NCBI GenBank assembly: GCA_951812925.1
Contig: OX638370.1
Coordinates: forward strand, 120,976,897 to 121,040,896
Direction of reading: 5' to 3'
Source: Calliopum simillimum
Taxonomy: Eukaryota; Arthropoda; Insecta; Diptera; Lauxaniidae
Length of the DNA: 64,000 nucleotides
Positions 24,901 to 38,500 of this stretch are shown here, in pieces. The position numbers and the translations under genes are program-made. Numbering within the stretch: position 1 is the first letter of the stretch; every line of letters starts with the position of its first letter. The notes under the pieces were generated by a model. That model was not told the origin of the DNA. It did no database searches and saw only the letters and a program-made list of their open reading frames with translations.

Positions 24901-27900
24901 AGCAACCAAGAGGTTTAATGGTACTTCATAGCTATAGAGGGTGGATGCTGGCATTAAAGTAGCATTTAGACGCTTTCTTAGACTTATTTGTTGGAAGCTT
25001 AAATGTAAGATTTTTTGGCTTTGTTTTTCTTTCAATTTTAATGAAGCCATAATAAGCGATATCCATAAGTCGCACAGTGCACTGTTTCATACAATCTAGA
25101 CGTGAAAAATTCAAAATGCATTTTTTTGTATGCAGAACTGTTAAAATATGTCCATTGATCTCACGACATAGAGTGTAGTGATTTGGGGGGTAGAAATGAA
25201 CAAAACTCAATATCTCTGTAGATGCAGTTGCTATTATTACAAAACTCTGTAAAAAGGAGTACACTGAGTTCACCAAGCACCCTGCAAAAACTGAAGGAAA
25301 TTGAACAATGGGACGCTGCACCCCCATACAAAAAACACATCATTTGCTATATCTCTACACTTGTAGCAGTCACCATTTCAAAACTTTGTATACAGGAGTA
25401 TACTATGTTCATCAAACGTATTACGAAAATTGGAGGAATTTGACCGGGGCGTTGCACCCCTATACAAAAGAATATAGTAATTGCTATACCTTTGCACCTC
25501 TGGAGTTATTGCTAAAAAGTTTTATATTGAGAACGTGTATTTTATTTACAAAATACTATTCGAATAGACAGGGGGTTAAAATATGTGGGCTTTGCACCCT
25601 TACACAAAAATACTTAAAATACTCTATTTATGTACATTTATCATTATAAAATTTGGTGCATGGATGTTCGTGTTATCTTTTAAGTAACATGGGAAAAATT
25701 AAAAGAGGGGACGCTGCAATACCCCACAGAAAAAACATTCGCAATATTTTACCTTTGCTCCTAGTGTAGATATTATTATAAAATCTGGTACAATTTTCAT
25801 AGTATGGCGAACATTTTTTGCGAGAAAGTGCGAGGATTTAAACCTCACGTGCCGTCAACAAAAAACTACATATTTTCTTAAAATGTCCAACTCTACCCGG
25901 TGCGGAGCGGTGCTCATAGCTTTTGAGTCCAATATGCAACAAAAATATAAATTTCGGAAGCAGAAAAAATTGCTATTCTGTTTAAATTGTTTGTGGCAAC
26001 ATTATGTAACATATATGTATATAAACAATATATATTTTTGGAAAGCTTATACATTGAGTCAATTTTGGTTTTTTTTCTTAATTTCATTTCATGGAAAAAG
26101 TACCACAAAATTTACTGAGATTGAAGCGCTTTCCGGAACAAAAATTTTTTAAATTTTATTATGTTCAAAATATCAACTTTGAAGTGCAAATATATGTACT
26201 AAATGCTAGCCAAAAAACATAAGAATACATTTTTGGAGGTAAGTGGACATATTTAAACACTTCTGCATACAAAAATTTTAAATTTAGATTTTGAATTTTT
26301 CACGTCTAGCATACTAAAACGAGACACTGTGCGTCGTTTGAGGCATAATATTGAAATTTAGAATGATATTTACTAAAACTTAAAATATAGCCCAGGCATT
26401 GAAATAAGCTGCAGTAATGCCCTATTTCTGCAGTAATGACTTTAAATTTGCAGTAATGATTTCAGAATATTTCAAAAAATCGTTGTAATGATTTTCATCC
26501 GAATTCATAATACTTTGAAACGAAATACATATTTTATTTCGCATAGTTTACAAAAAACACAATATTTCAATAATTTTCAAAATTTCTCGGAATTGCAATG
26601 TATGTATGTATGTATTCTCCTTTAACTCCTAGGAGGAGCATAGGGCCAATATGAAATCTCTCCATTTGTCACGATCCCTTGCGATGACTTTGATCTCTTG
26701 CCCTGCGGGTAAGGGGTCAGAATATGCCCGAGGTAAGCATGCCTGTCGTAAAAGGCGACTAAAAGCGGGTGACCAGCCAGGGTGTGGAAGGGTGTAGCGT
26801 TGGACAGCGTTGCGCCTCGAAAGAAAAACCCACAATGCCCGTAACTGGCACTGACAAGGCGAGTCGATGCCGCCTTAAAATAAGCATCTTGTCGAAATCC
26901 TGAAGCGTCTGATCCAGAGTGGGCGGCTCCCAGGTCAGCGTCTGTTCCAGATTGGGCGGCTGAAATTAAAAGTGAATTTGGCCACTATATTTGCAGCGCT
27001 TGCCGGATCCAGCTTTAAGCTTATAACTTACTGCGTGGGGCGTTGCCGAGAAGATTATACTAATGAAGCATGGATCGAATCGGAATTGCAATACCCATGA
27101 CAAAATTGGATCTTCTTCTACGCAACCAACATAAAACAGAACAACGACTGATGATTCACGACTTCGCATCAACTTTGATTTCCTTGGGTGTTTTAATTTC
27201 GAGAAATTTTGAAAATAATTAAAATATTGAGTTTGTTGTAGACGAGCTTAAAACAACAATTTTTCATGGGTGTTGTAGTTCCGAGAAATTTGGAAAAAAT
27301 TGTTTGTTGTAGAAGAGCCAAAATTGATTTTGAAACGCTTTTTATTGCATACAAAGTAAAATTTTAGATATAGGGTAAGCTGGGGTGCATTTGACACCGG
27401 GGCACATTTGACTTTGCCATTTTCGGTGTTAACACGCCTTTCGAACCAAAAATCTGAAATGCAGAATCATAACTTATTAGAGTGAAAGCAACGTAATGAG
27501 CTTTGGCAGTTCTCTTTCAACTCCTCCCGCTCTAATACGCTTTTTTAACTTTTAGCGTTTTTTTTTTGTAATTTTCGGCATCTTGTTCTAAGGGCTTTGC
27601 AAATAAAGTTTTATTGTTTTTTAAAAGTAAGTAGGCAAATTTGGTAGCACTAACCTTTATAATTAATAGAATAAAAGTGATTTTTTATCAAGGTCAAATA
27701 GTTTAAATTTTAAAATATTTTTAATTCTTCAAGAGATTTTGGGGCACATTTGACTTTTGCCGATGGGGCACATTTGACATTCATCCATACATATGTGTTT
27801 GTGTATTTTAAATTAAATTGGGTTTTTATTAAACCGGAAGTGGACTTTGAGGAGGTCAATTGAGTTTAAGCTACCAAACATCAACAAATCCAGCCTCAAC

Positions 27901-29275
27901 TTCACGTTCATGCACTAAATACGTATTTGACATCGACTTCTCACACCTTTATATAAATAAAAATAATAATAATAATAATAATAATAATAAGTCTTCGTAA
28001 ATACATACATACTTATTATTTGTATTTGTATGAAAAAAATATATGTATTAATGTTTTGTTTAATGTTTTTGTGCTATTTTTGTGAGTGTCAAATGTGCCC
28101 CTGGTACGGGGCACATTTGACAAAATGACTTTTTTTGAAAAAGTTTAAAAAAGACTCTTACTTAATGCAGTTTTTTCAAAAATTTTTTTTTCTTAGTTTC
28201 AATCCTAAATAATCGATGTTTCAGAAACAGTAAAGAGTATTAAGATCGTGCAATTATTTTCAAAGATACAGATCCTTGAAAATTTAGTGTCAAATGTGCC
28301 CCAGTCTCCCCTTATTAGTTTTTTAGAAATGATTTAAGCTGTTGTTTGCTTTATTCATGCAAATTTTCGGCAGGCAAGAGCAACTGGCTAACAATAATTA
28401 AATTAGCATAAAAAAAATTAAATCTACAGATGAATCAAAATTTACTTTACACAGAAAAAGGTAGGTAGGTAAGAATCAAAAACTAAAAATATCAACCCAA
28501 AAATATATTAAACCAATGATAAACAAAAAGGTATGATGCAAGCTGCAAAAGCAAAGCCATAGTCCTTAAAAAAAAAAACTGGGATACAAAGAATATACAT
28601 AGTATATTGGTAGACAGTTTTAAAAGCAAAAATAGCAACACAAGCAACGCATATTTGTAAACTACAGACGACCGATGGATGAATGATGATGAAAAAATCA
28701 ACAAACAGCCGTCAAGTCAGTGACTAAGCCAAGGCTTAAGCAACATACTTAGAGCATCCTTAAAAAAAGGCAGCATACGATGTACCTACGTGAGTTCAAC
28801 ATTTACGGATTTATGAGAAAACAAAAATTGTTTGAGTGATACGATGTATAAGGGAAAAAAATAAGTGAGAAGAGTGAAGAAAATTAAACCAAGTCAGACC
28901 ACGGAAGGCGACAATTGTATAGCAGTAAAGCCATAATATAAAGATGACAGCAGGCACATGCAACATGCAGGCGTTTGGTTGCTTAAAGTATTACAGATGT
29001 ATATCGCGTTGAACACATCTGCCGACATATGCGTTTTTATTTTTCTTCTACTTTTGTCAAAAAATTTAAAGTCCGGATATTAAAGAATTATGACGCATCA
29101 AGCGGTTTAGCAGCTGCCAATGTGCTACAGAAAAAATACGTTAAGAAAAATTAAGTATTTAAAAGAAAAAAGTACATAGTTTAAATAAATATATATACAA
29201 TATATATTTTTGATTATTTTATTCGTTACTTGCTCGTGTTCATTTTACAAAAAAAATCACTTATCCTTCCAGTGC

Positions 29276-29309
<34 letters not shown>

Positions 29310-32300
29310 CGCTACAAATTTCCAAAAAAGATGCAGTATTGCAAAAAAAAAAAAAATTTACTATGTATGCACATTAGAGTGGTGCAAATTTTGTATGGAA
29401 AAACCAAAAGTGTTAAAAAGTCAAGGTGCGCGTTCCTAAAAAAGTATCTTCAAGCTCGTTGCGGAATATCTAAACGCAATTTTTTTTTTGGTTCCAAAGC
29501 ACTTTTTGTAATCAGCAGGATCCAAGGATTCAGAAAAGTCGCGCGCACCTTGACTTTTTAACACTTTCGGATTTTGGACCACTCTAATGCACATATATAA
29601 AATGCAAAAGGTGAATGCTAATAAGCACATACCATGTGTACATACGAATGTACGAACGTATATGTGCCTACCTACCTACTAATGCCGAGGTAGGTATATT
29701 AAAAATTTGCAAAACGAAAACAAAAATTGTTAAAAAGTACAAAATTTCTAAGGTATTGGAAACTTCAAAACTAAGTAACGCAAACATACTAAAACATAAA
29801 AAAATAAGAAAAAAGACGAGGACATGGACTCATTGACCCCATTTATAACTGCAGTTGCGACTTTAGTAGCAGCAACATCAGTTTCGAGAATATAAGAAGG
29901 ATAATGTAGATGATGAAGAAACTGCTGTTGCTGCCGCTCCTGCTCCTGAATCGGTTAAACAAGCACAAGCAGTAGAAGGTTGTGAACTTTATGTCGTTAT
30001 TGTTATGTTGTTGCATTCAATACTTTGTACTGTTGCCACCACCAGCACCACTGCTACTACTAATGCTACTATTGTGCGCAAAATGATGACAGAAAATGGT
30101 TTATTTTCTTCTCGCTAAAATATTCTTACATTGTTGTTATTATATTCAAGTGCTGACAAGCGCTGAATAATTGGCAGTTTTACAAATAGTTTTTGTTTTT
30201 GTTGCCCGTTTTTCATTTTTCTTAAACCTACATGCATTTTTAGTGAATAAAATTTTGCTTTTCTTTTGAAAATAAAAATCGTAAATTTAGTTAATTAATC
30301 GAATATATTATTTAATTATTGATTTACGTATTTAGTTAAAATATATAGCAACCAATGCAAAAATGACAGCGTTTCAAAATCGTTGAGCCAAGCGCAGTCA
30401 GCGTAAAATTCTCGTCTACAACAAACTAGTTACAATATTTCAATATTTTGCAAATTTCTCGGAATTACAACACCCATAAAAATCGCTTTTGTTTGTTGTT
30501 GAAATACCCTGCAGTAAAATCATGAGACAGTCTACAAAAAATACTAGTTCACGGTTAGTACTAGCCCGAAACTAGTGAAAAAAGGATGCAGTGGGGGTCA
30601 GTTTGTAGGAGCAAACAAATTTCAAACGTGACGAAAACAAATTACAATTTTCGTTTTTTGCTTTTGAAATCTTTTGTTTTGTGTCACTTGAATTGTGTGT
30701 CAAAATAAATTGTGAAAGAAATTAAATTAATGAATTCATTTTTGTCAAAGCTGTTTTGAATGTAATTTCACTTTAATTTGTTTTAACAAAATATAAAGCC
30801 AAATCAACTTCATACAACTATCCCCGGACTGGTGTAAAAGTAATGCATAAGGGGCCAATTCAAATTTCGTAAGATATCAACACACAAAAAAGAACAGTTG
30901 CTTGTATGTATGGATTGTAGTCGGACTAGTACTGGTTGGTAGAGGACTAGTGAATGGACTACTCTTAAACTAGTTCGTTTGCCTGCAGGGTATTGTATTT
31001 GTTGGGCTCCCTGAAATAACGCCATAGGAAATAACGCTAGAAAAATCTTCATACAAAACTCTGGCGTTATTTCCATTTTGTTTTGGAAACAAAGCCTTGA
31101 ACTTTTCTGGCGTTGTTTCCAAAAATTATGGCGTTATTTCCAAAAATTATGGCGTTATTTCCAAAAATAATGTAACTTAGAAAAAGGAAATAACGCCATA
31201 GGAAATAACGCCATAGGAAATAACGCCAGAAAATTGTTTGGAAATAACGCCAGAAAAATCGGCATACAAAATTCTGGCGTTATTTCCATTATGTTTTGGA
31301 AATAAAGCCAAAAACTTTTCTGGCGTTATTTCCTAGTTAATTTTTGGTTATATTTCCAAAACAAAATGGAAATAACGCCAGAATTTTGTATGCAGATTTT
31401 TCTGGAGTTATTTCCAAAAAAATTTCTGGCGTTATTTCCTTCGGCATTATTTCCAAAAATTCTGGCGTTGTTTCCTAATCAGTTTTTGGCTTTATTTCCA
31501 AAAATTAATGCCAGAAAATTTCTGGCTTTATTTCCAAAAAATTTTCTGGCGTTATTTCCGGGAGCCTATTTGTTGTAGACGAGTAGTTCCGAGAAATTTT
31601 GAAAATATTGTGTTTGTTGAAGGCGAGCCATTGGCTCACTTTTGTTCTATGCCAATGAATGAAATGTGCCCTTCCATGCCTATAAACACTTGTCCTATGT
31701 GGTCCCACTACTAATGGTTCACTTTAGTGTAGTCAATAAAGCCTTTTAGTCGGCAGTCCTCAAGAACAGCTCCCATTTTGATGATTTTTTTTTTAAATTT
31801 TGTTTGCGATATCTTTCATTTCCTCAACAATTACGAAAGTCTTCTTATTAAAAGCGAATACAGAAGAATTTCATATAAAAGGAAAATTAACATAGTTGCG
31901 ATAGGCCTACTTCACTCAAAGAAAAGCCTTCCAAAAGCGCTTCTTACTCCTGCTTTTGCTGACTGAATTGTACACTTACAAAAAAGTGCGTATGCCTTGC
32001 AGCTAAAATGCATTATGCCTCCACTTTAGTTAAAGCAAAGTAAAGTTCGATGACATCGATAATTGAAATGAAAGACGACATGTATAACGTCAATAGCTTT
32101 AAAGAAATCTATTTCATTTGTGTCGTGAACGTCAGTACTTGAGCATGTTGTCATGACAGCCGCAAAAATACAGCAGCTCTACCGTCATGCAATATGGTGG
32201 TGTCAACTTTAAATTGTTTGGAAATCTCTGTACAAATATTTTTACTAAACTATATGCCTACATATTTTGTATGTGTATGATGTCAAAGATGTGGGTTAGT

Positions 32301-32466
32301 CTATATGAAGATTTTGGTTCCAAACTAACTCCAAACTAATCCAATTCTCTAACCTCAATGAAAGCATTCGCAACTAATTCAAGTGAATTTGTTGAGAGAA
32401 CACATGCTTGTGTTTTATTTCCAAACTCATCCTAAAGTAGTTCAATTGACTGTATCCTGCTTTTAT

Positions 32467-32500
<34 letters not shown>

Positions 32501-35500
32501 CAAAAACTGGGTTATAATGGGTTAAAACTTTCTACAAAAATGCTCTACGTAAAATTTTGTTGAATGCTTTATCCCATTCTACTAAATGTTCCTCGGTAAA
32601 TTTTGTTGAATACTTTTACCAATTATAACCCAGTTTTTGGAGAAATGGGTCAGACACATAAAAACAGGATATAATGGGTTAAAATGAGGACCTTGGTACA
32701 ACAAGTTTTATCCAAAAGGTAGGTTTAGAGTTCTACAGTTGCATGCTTTAAAAAGTTGTTCAGTTTATTCTTGGCTAATATATTGTGCCTTATCGTAAAT
32801 CTGAAGGGAATTCCATTCTCTCCCTCCCGGGGATGTAGTGAATATTTCATGAATGGAAACTCCCCTTCCTGCAGGGATACTTTTTTTATTTTAATATCGT
32901 TGACATTTTCAGAAATAACCAGTTTGCAACGCTGTGTTTTTCCAAGAGCGTTGACATTTTACACAAAAACAACATCTGGCAACGCTGAGTCTTTCCCATA
33001 TCTTTGAAATTTTGCGCAAACAACCAGTCTGAAAACTGATTTTTTCCAATTTCGTAGACATTTTGCACAAAAAAAAACATGTGGCAACGCTTTTTTCCAT
33101 AAATCGTTGACATTTTTTTCCATTTTCCACTGGATTTTGACAGCTGACTTAAAAAAAAAGATAAACAAGAAACAGCAATTGCAAAAGAAGAAAAAGAAGC
33201 AATTGCAACAGTGAAATTTAAGTTAATGCTTTGCTTTTTAAAGTAAAAAATGTCTTTAATCATTTTAGTGAATTTGAAAAATATAAAAAGTTTCCACCAA
33301 AAAGTTTCCAAAAAAAAAAAAAAAAGTTAAGTGAAAAGTAGTTTTAGCAGAACCAGTATAAGTTGGAAACGCTTGGATGGATATTAAAAACTTTAGTGTC
33401 ATATGAAAGCTATTTCAATAAGCTTTAAAAATATTGTGCTAAAGTTTTTAATTTGTCAAACGTTATTTATAATTATTCATTTACACATTAGTACTCCCTA
33501 GCAAAAAGTTGAGGAGTAAATTTAAGAAATAAAAGTGAAAAAACTCGCTCCCAACTTATTGCCGATTACATAATTTTTCCAGTGAATTTTCCCTTTCCAC
33601 GAAATTCTTTTTGCGATTGCAAACCAGGGAGTTAGCGAATAAATTCTCGAGAATATTTATTTACGATAAGGCCCATTGTATTTAATTGTTTGGCAAAATA
33701 CGGAACTTTTTGGTAGCTTTTCAGCACTTGATTTTACAATTAACCAATATTACATACAAACATAAATTTAAAATACATACATATTTATATCTGCCAAGAA
33801 ATTAATTTTTTGTTATAGTTCTTAATGTGTAGCCACCTTATATTGTAAATGTTGTTGACGTCAACTTACACGGCAAGGATGAAGATGTCAGAGAAATGGT
33901 TTCCTTCAATTACTTTCATCGTGTTTTATGCTTAAAAGCACAGGGTTAACGTGCATTCTACGAAACTTTTTAGCTTTTAAGCAAATATTTATTATAAAAA
34001 GACGTCAAACCAAGAACATGCTCTAACACAGTAGATATTAAGTTAATATATTGCGTAAGAAATTCAGCTTGTATCTTGACTATTTATTTAAAAAGAAATG
34101 TTCATTTAGGAAAGGTTACGAAACATTTTCAAATAAATAAATTGAGTTTAAAACCACAATCATGGATATATTATACAAATAGCAAACCTGCAAAGAATGC
34201 GGAGGGGGATGGCACTGATAACTACCTACCAGTAATGCCAGAAACTTCAATGACGAAGGCTAGCTTTTAAATACGGTCAATTTTACTGTTTTTTGTTTTA
34301 TCTAAATATACTTATATATACTAATAAATTTACTATTGAGCGCGTAAATGCTCAATTCCTATAAAACTTAGTTGCTGTCGTTGGTTTTTCGTTATATTTA
34401 TGTGGTGCACAATTGAGCAGATAGGAATCTGTCAACCGGATTTTAAATGACTTTTCTGCGTCCGACTGATATTCGGTTTTCTGTTTAATTATATTTGCGT
34501 GCACAAGTGACCTGAGCGCTGTGTTGAGCGTAGAGGTGCAAGCTAAAATGTTAGTAAATAATTCCCTTGTGTTATCGCCGGCGAATGAGCAGTACTACAA
34601 TAGTAATCATAAATATAATTATAGTAATGTTTGTGTGTGCTGCTATCGCTCTGTGCACTTTTCATTTTAGTTTTTCCAGCTAAACATTGACACATGTTTT
34701 ATTTTTTATTTAAGTTGAATTTTTACTCGTATTTTATTACAAACATACGCACATATATTATTTTTTATATGTGTTTGTATGTAAGCACGTGAAGTAGGGC
34801 GCGACTTTGACTGTACGTAATATCCTGTCCGATTGCTACTTTAATTCCCTTTTAAGCAATTATCCTTGCCATAGCGTAAAAAGGCACTAGTAATTCCTTT
34901 AGTACGAACTTATTGAGTGTAATTATGAAGGCAGTTTGGCGTAAATAAATTGTTTGACGCACATGTTATCTACTCCAGTTTTGTGTTTATTTTGCAGGTT
35001 TCGATGTGTAAAACAATTTTAGGACTCCCGGAAATAACACCAGAAATTTTTTTGGAAATAAAGCCAAAATATGGAATGGAATTCTTTCCGGCTTTATCTC
35101 TTAAATATTTTTGGTGTTATACCCTGTGGCATTTTTTTAAAAACTCTGGCTTTATTTCCAACTTAATTTTTAGCATTTTTTGCAAAAAAAAGCCAGACAA
35201 TTTCTGAATATTGTTTGTAGACTTTTTGGTCGATTAGTTCTGGTGCAATAAAATAAAACAAATTTTATTCATTGCGTTTCTCCGACATTTCGACGTTCAT
35301 TAGGGTCATTCTCAAGGAGACTACAATTTATTTCCAAAAGGTTTTCAGGCGTTATTTCCTTTCTGTAAACCACATAACTTTTGATAAAAACGATAAAAGC
35401 TTTTGGCTTTATTTCCAAGCCAAAATGGAAATGTCGCCAGAATTTTGAATGGAGATTTTTCTGGTTTTATTTGCAAAAAATTTGCTGGTGTTTTTTCCAA

Positions 35501-38500
35501 TGGCGTTATCTCCGTGAACCATTTTCTCTCCTAAATTATGAATTCTTTACATCGGCACGCCATCTTTTCAAAGTTAATTCAATTTTAAAATAAAATCATG
35601 TCCACAAACGATTAAAAATATATATAAAAACAAAAGCAAATTAAAGTGGAACAAAGTTGCAACCTGTAACAAACAAATTAAGGTCATATAAGGAATGAAA
35701 AACCTAAAATTGTATTAAAATGTGGTCATTGTTTTCTCTACACAACATCATTAAGATAAAGCAGCAACTGTGGTACGTAAAATGCAGTCTGTAAAGCTAA
35801 TCATAAGGTTGTACAACATTGTATAGAAGAAGCTTGGGTATTGTGGCAATCTAATGTATATTGTTTTCAATAAGTTCTTTGTCAGCGGGTTTCAATGCAT
35901 AATTTCCAACTTCATACTTTTCTTTAACAAACTTAAAAGATATATTTCATATTTTTTAAACTTAGGTTAAAACACACACAGGGTGGTAGCCCCAATACGA
36001 AAAAATTAATAAAATGTAATACGTTTCGTAAAACACCGACACTGCCGCATTCATAACTTTAATAAGAATAGGTAATGGATGCAAAGTAGTTTTGAAATAA
36101 TTTAGATTATTGACTGACTGACTGATGATTTTAAAATTTTGGAACGAAAATACATATATTTTAAATACTCAACTTTTCTCTAACCCAGGGGGTTATGATA
36201 ATTTAGTATGCGCATGCAAACAAAGTTAAATTCTGCCAATGTTGTGCTGGCAAAGCATAACTTAATGTAGAAATGTATAAGAATATAAAAAGAGGGGAAA
36301 ACAAAAATAAAATAAAATTTGTATTTAAGAGCGGTTTATTCGTACGAATAAAATATACTTGCATAAAAACAGATACCCCATTAGGGTGGTTCCTTAAAGG
36401 AAAAATTTTGAAAACTTGAAATTTCGATTTCTTCGAGTATTTCAATGGCTCGTATATTTCTATAGTTTCGAAAATTGTTTGTGCTTTTTTGCACATTTTT
36501 AAGGCCAAATACAAATTACAACATTTTATAAAGAACAATGTAAAAAAAGAAGCGATTTTTGATTATTTTAAATGTCAATTGTGATTCGGTAGTGATTTTT
36601 TTTTTGCACATTTAGTTTTTGCTTGATATTGAAATATTTTGTTGAGACGTACCACCCTTATTTATAAACAACAATGAATGTCACGAACAGCAAAAAGCGG
36701 ACTTAGGTGCGCTCAGCTCAAAGCACGAGCTGCAAAGGACTCTAGTGGTCGGTAGGTAGTATACTATGAATGTAGCATTTTTATTTATATTGGGTTGGGT
36801 TAAGTTGTAGATATGTATAGCCGACTGGCAGTTAGCTAGTTTGTGATATTGGTGTTGAGTGAACAAAAAAAAAAAAAAAAAATACAACAGCAACAACAAG
36901 AACACCTACATATACATTATAACTTCACCACCAAAATTATTCCCTGAGCGGCGTTGCCAAAGAACAAAAGAACCGAGTACGCGCTGAGGTAAGCGTTAAA
37001 CATTTTACAAAAAAAGATGAATAAAAAAAATATCAAACAAATTAATACAAAAACCAACAATGGCACGCGCATAAATAAGCAATAAAAAAATTATTGCTGC
37101 TGTTATACTCGTACATTGGTAGTAGTAGTCGTCGTTGTTGTTGTTGTTGCTGTCGTGTCCACACTCATGAGTGACGCTAAATTTCATAACATCGTTTCGT
37201 GTTGTCATGCATTACTCGAATTGATTCTGTTGGTTTGCTCACTGCTTGTGGACATGGACATGACACATTAATATTCCCCAATGAATAAAAATAGAAAACA
37301 TCGAAAAAGAAAAATGCGATAGCAAAGCAAGGGGGGAAGGAAACAAACACCCCCCAGTGGTGTTATTTGGGGCGGAAAACATTGCCGTTTAGGGGAGATG
37401 CAGCGGAGTAAAATGGAAAATACCAAACAGATAGAAATGTAATTAAAGACGTTTAACTCTTCCCACTAAAATTGAGTATAAATAATGTTGGTGCAGTAGC
37501 AGTATGAAGTGCGCGAGCCAATGAGTTTATTTTTCGGTGTAGGATCATTTTCCATTCATGTTTTTCATACGCGCAAAACTTGTGTGATACATAAAGGAAG
37601 TTTATAATAAGGACAAAGGAAGGAAGTAGCACTTAGAACTAAAGCGTCGATATGTTGGTTAAACAGAGGAAAAGAAGTTACTACAAATTGTATGTTAACA
37701 AAGTTTACAATATAATAAACAAATGCATCGAAACTCGTAATAGTTGTGAAAATCATATATACGAGTTACGAGGTTTTAGAGACATTTATATATCTCACAA
37801 ATAGTTTTTAGATTAAAGTTATGACAACGTTTTTGCAAACTTTAAAAATCATTGAATCATTAGCTGTCACACTTATACATCCTGATTTTTTTTACTTCAT
37901 TTTGTGCCTTGGCCCAGAGTTTGTATAACCTTCCCATTTCAATTTTCTCAAAAAGGAGGGTTTTTCCTTTCAAATTTTGCCGAAAAGGAGGGTTTTTTTA
38001 AATGAGGGTGAAAGGAGGATCAATTTAATTAACTAGAAATGTTTTTAAATGAATGAAATACATTGTCTCTAATTCTTCATTCTAATTCCATTTCCCAAAA
38101 TTCTTCATATGAGTGAGTTGATAATTTTGGTGATATCTAACTTTTTACGCAAACTCCGATTGAGGGCATGAAAAATCTAATGAGCACTAGTAAATTGTCA
38201 CATATCGGCACTTTTCCAGGTCATCTCAAAGCATTTGACTAACTAAACACGTTCTTCACAATGATTTGCGAAGACGAATATTTTTCTAAACCAAGAGCTG
38301 AAGATTTTTGTCGCAAGTCTCGCTGTGATTTGCATTAATGACGTAGTATGCCCATGTATCCTCCATTGCAGCAGTTTTGTGCATTCGTTTCCGCCGCGTG
38401 TTGCCAAAAGGATGTTCTGAGATTTTTGAAATTTTTGGCTTAAAAAGGGAGGATAATCCTCCTATTGAGATTAAAGACGTTCAAATTATGTCATATTTAA

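Larger units (their letters stand above)
30366..31650. mobile_element. MITE copy 3 of the ACAACAAACACAAT family, split by two insertions
   Basis: The left part (30366-30506) and right part (31567-31650) belong to the family seen at 17873, 27185 and 47967. Removing 30507-30992 and 31005-31575 (each with one duplication copy) restores the family continuity GAAATATTGT(A/G)TTTGTTG-TAGACGAG. Confidence 0.8.

Noticed and set aside
27959..27991. CRISPR-like periodicity
   Set aside because: Simple AAT microsatellite; the genome is eukaryotic and no spaced repeats of CRISPR type exist in the window.
32886..33311. Overlapping frames of 69-141 codons on the minus strand
   Set aside because: Explained by the 55-bp tandem repeat; composition is low complexity.
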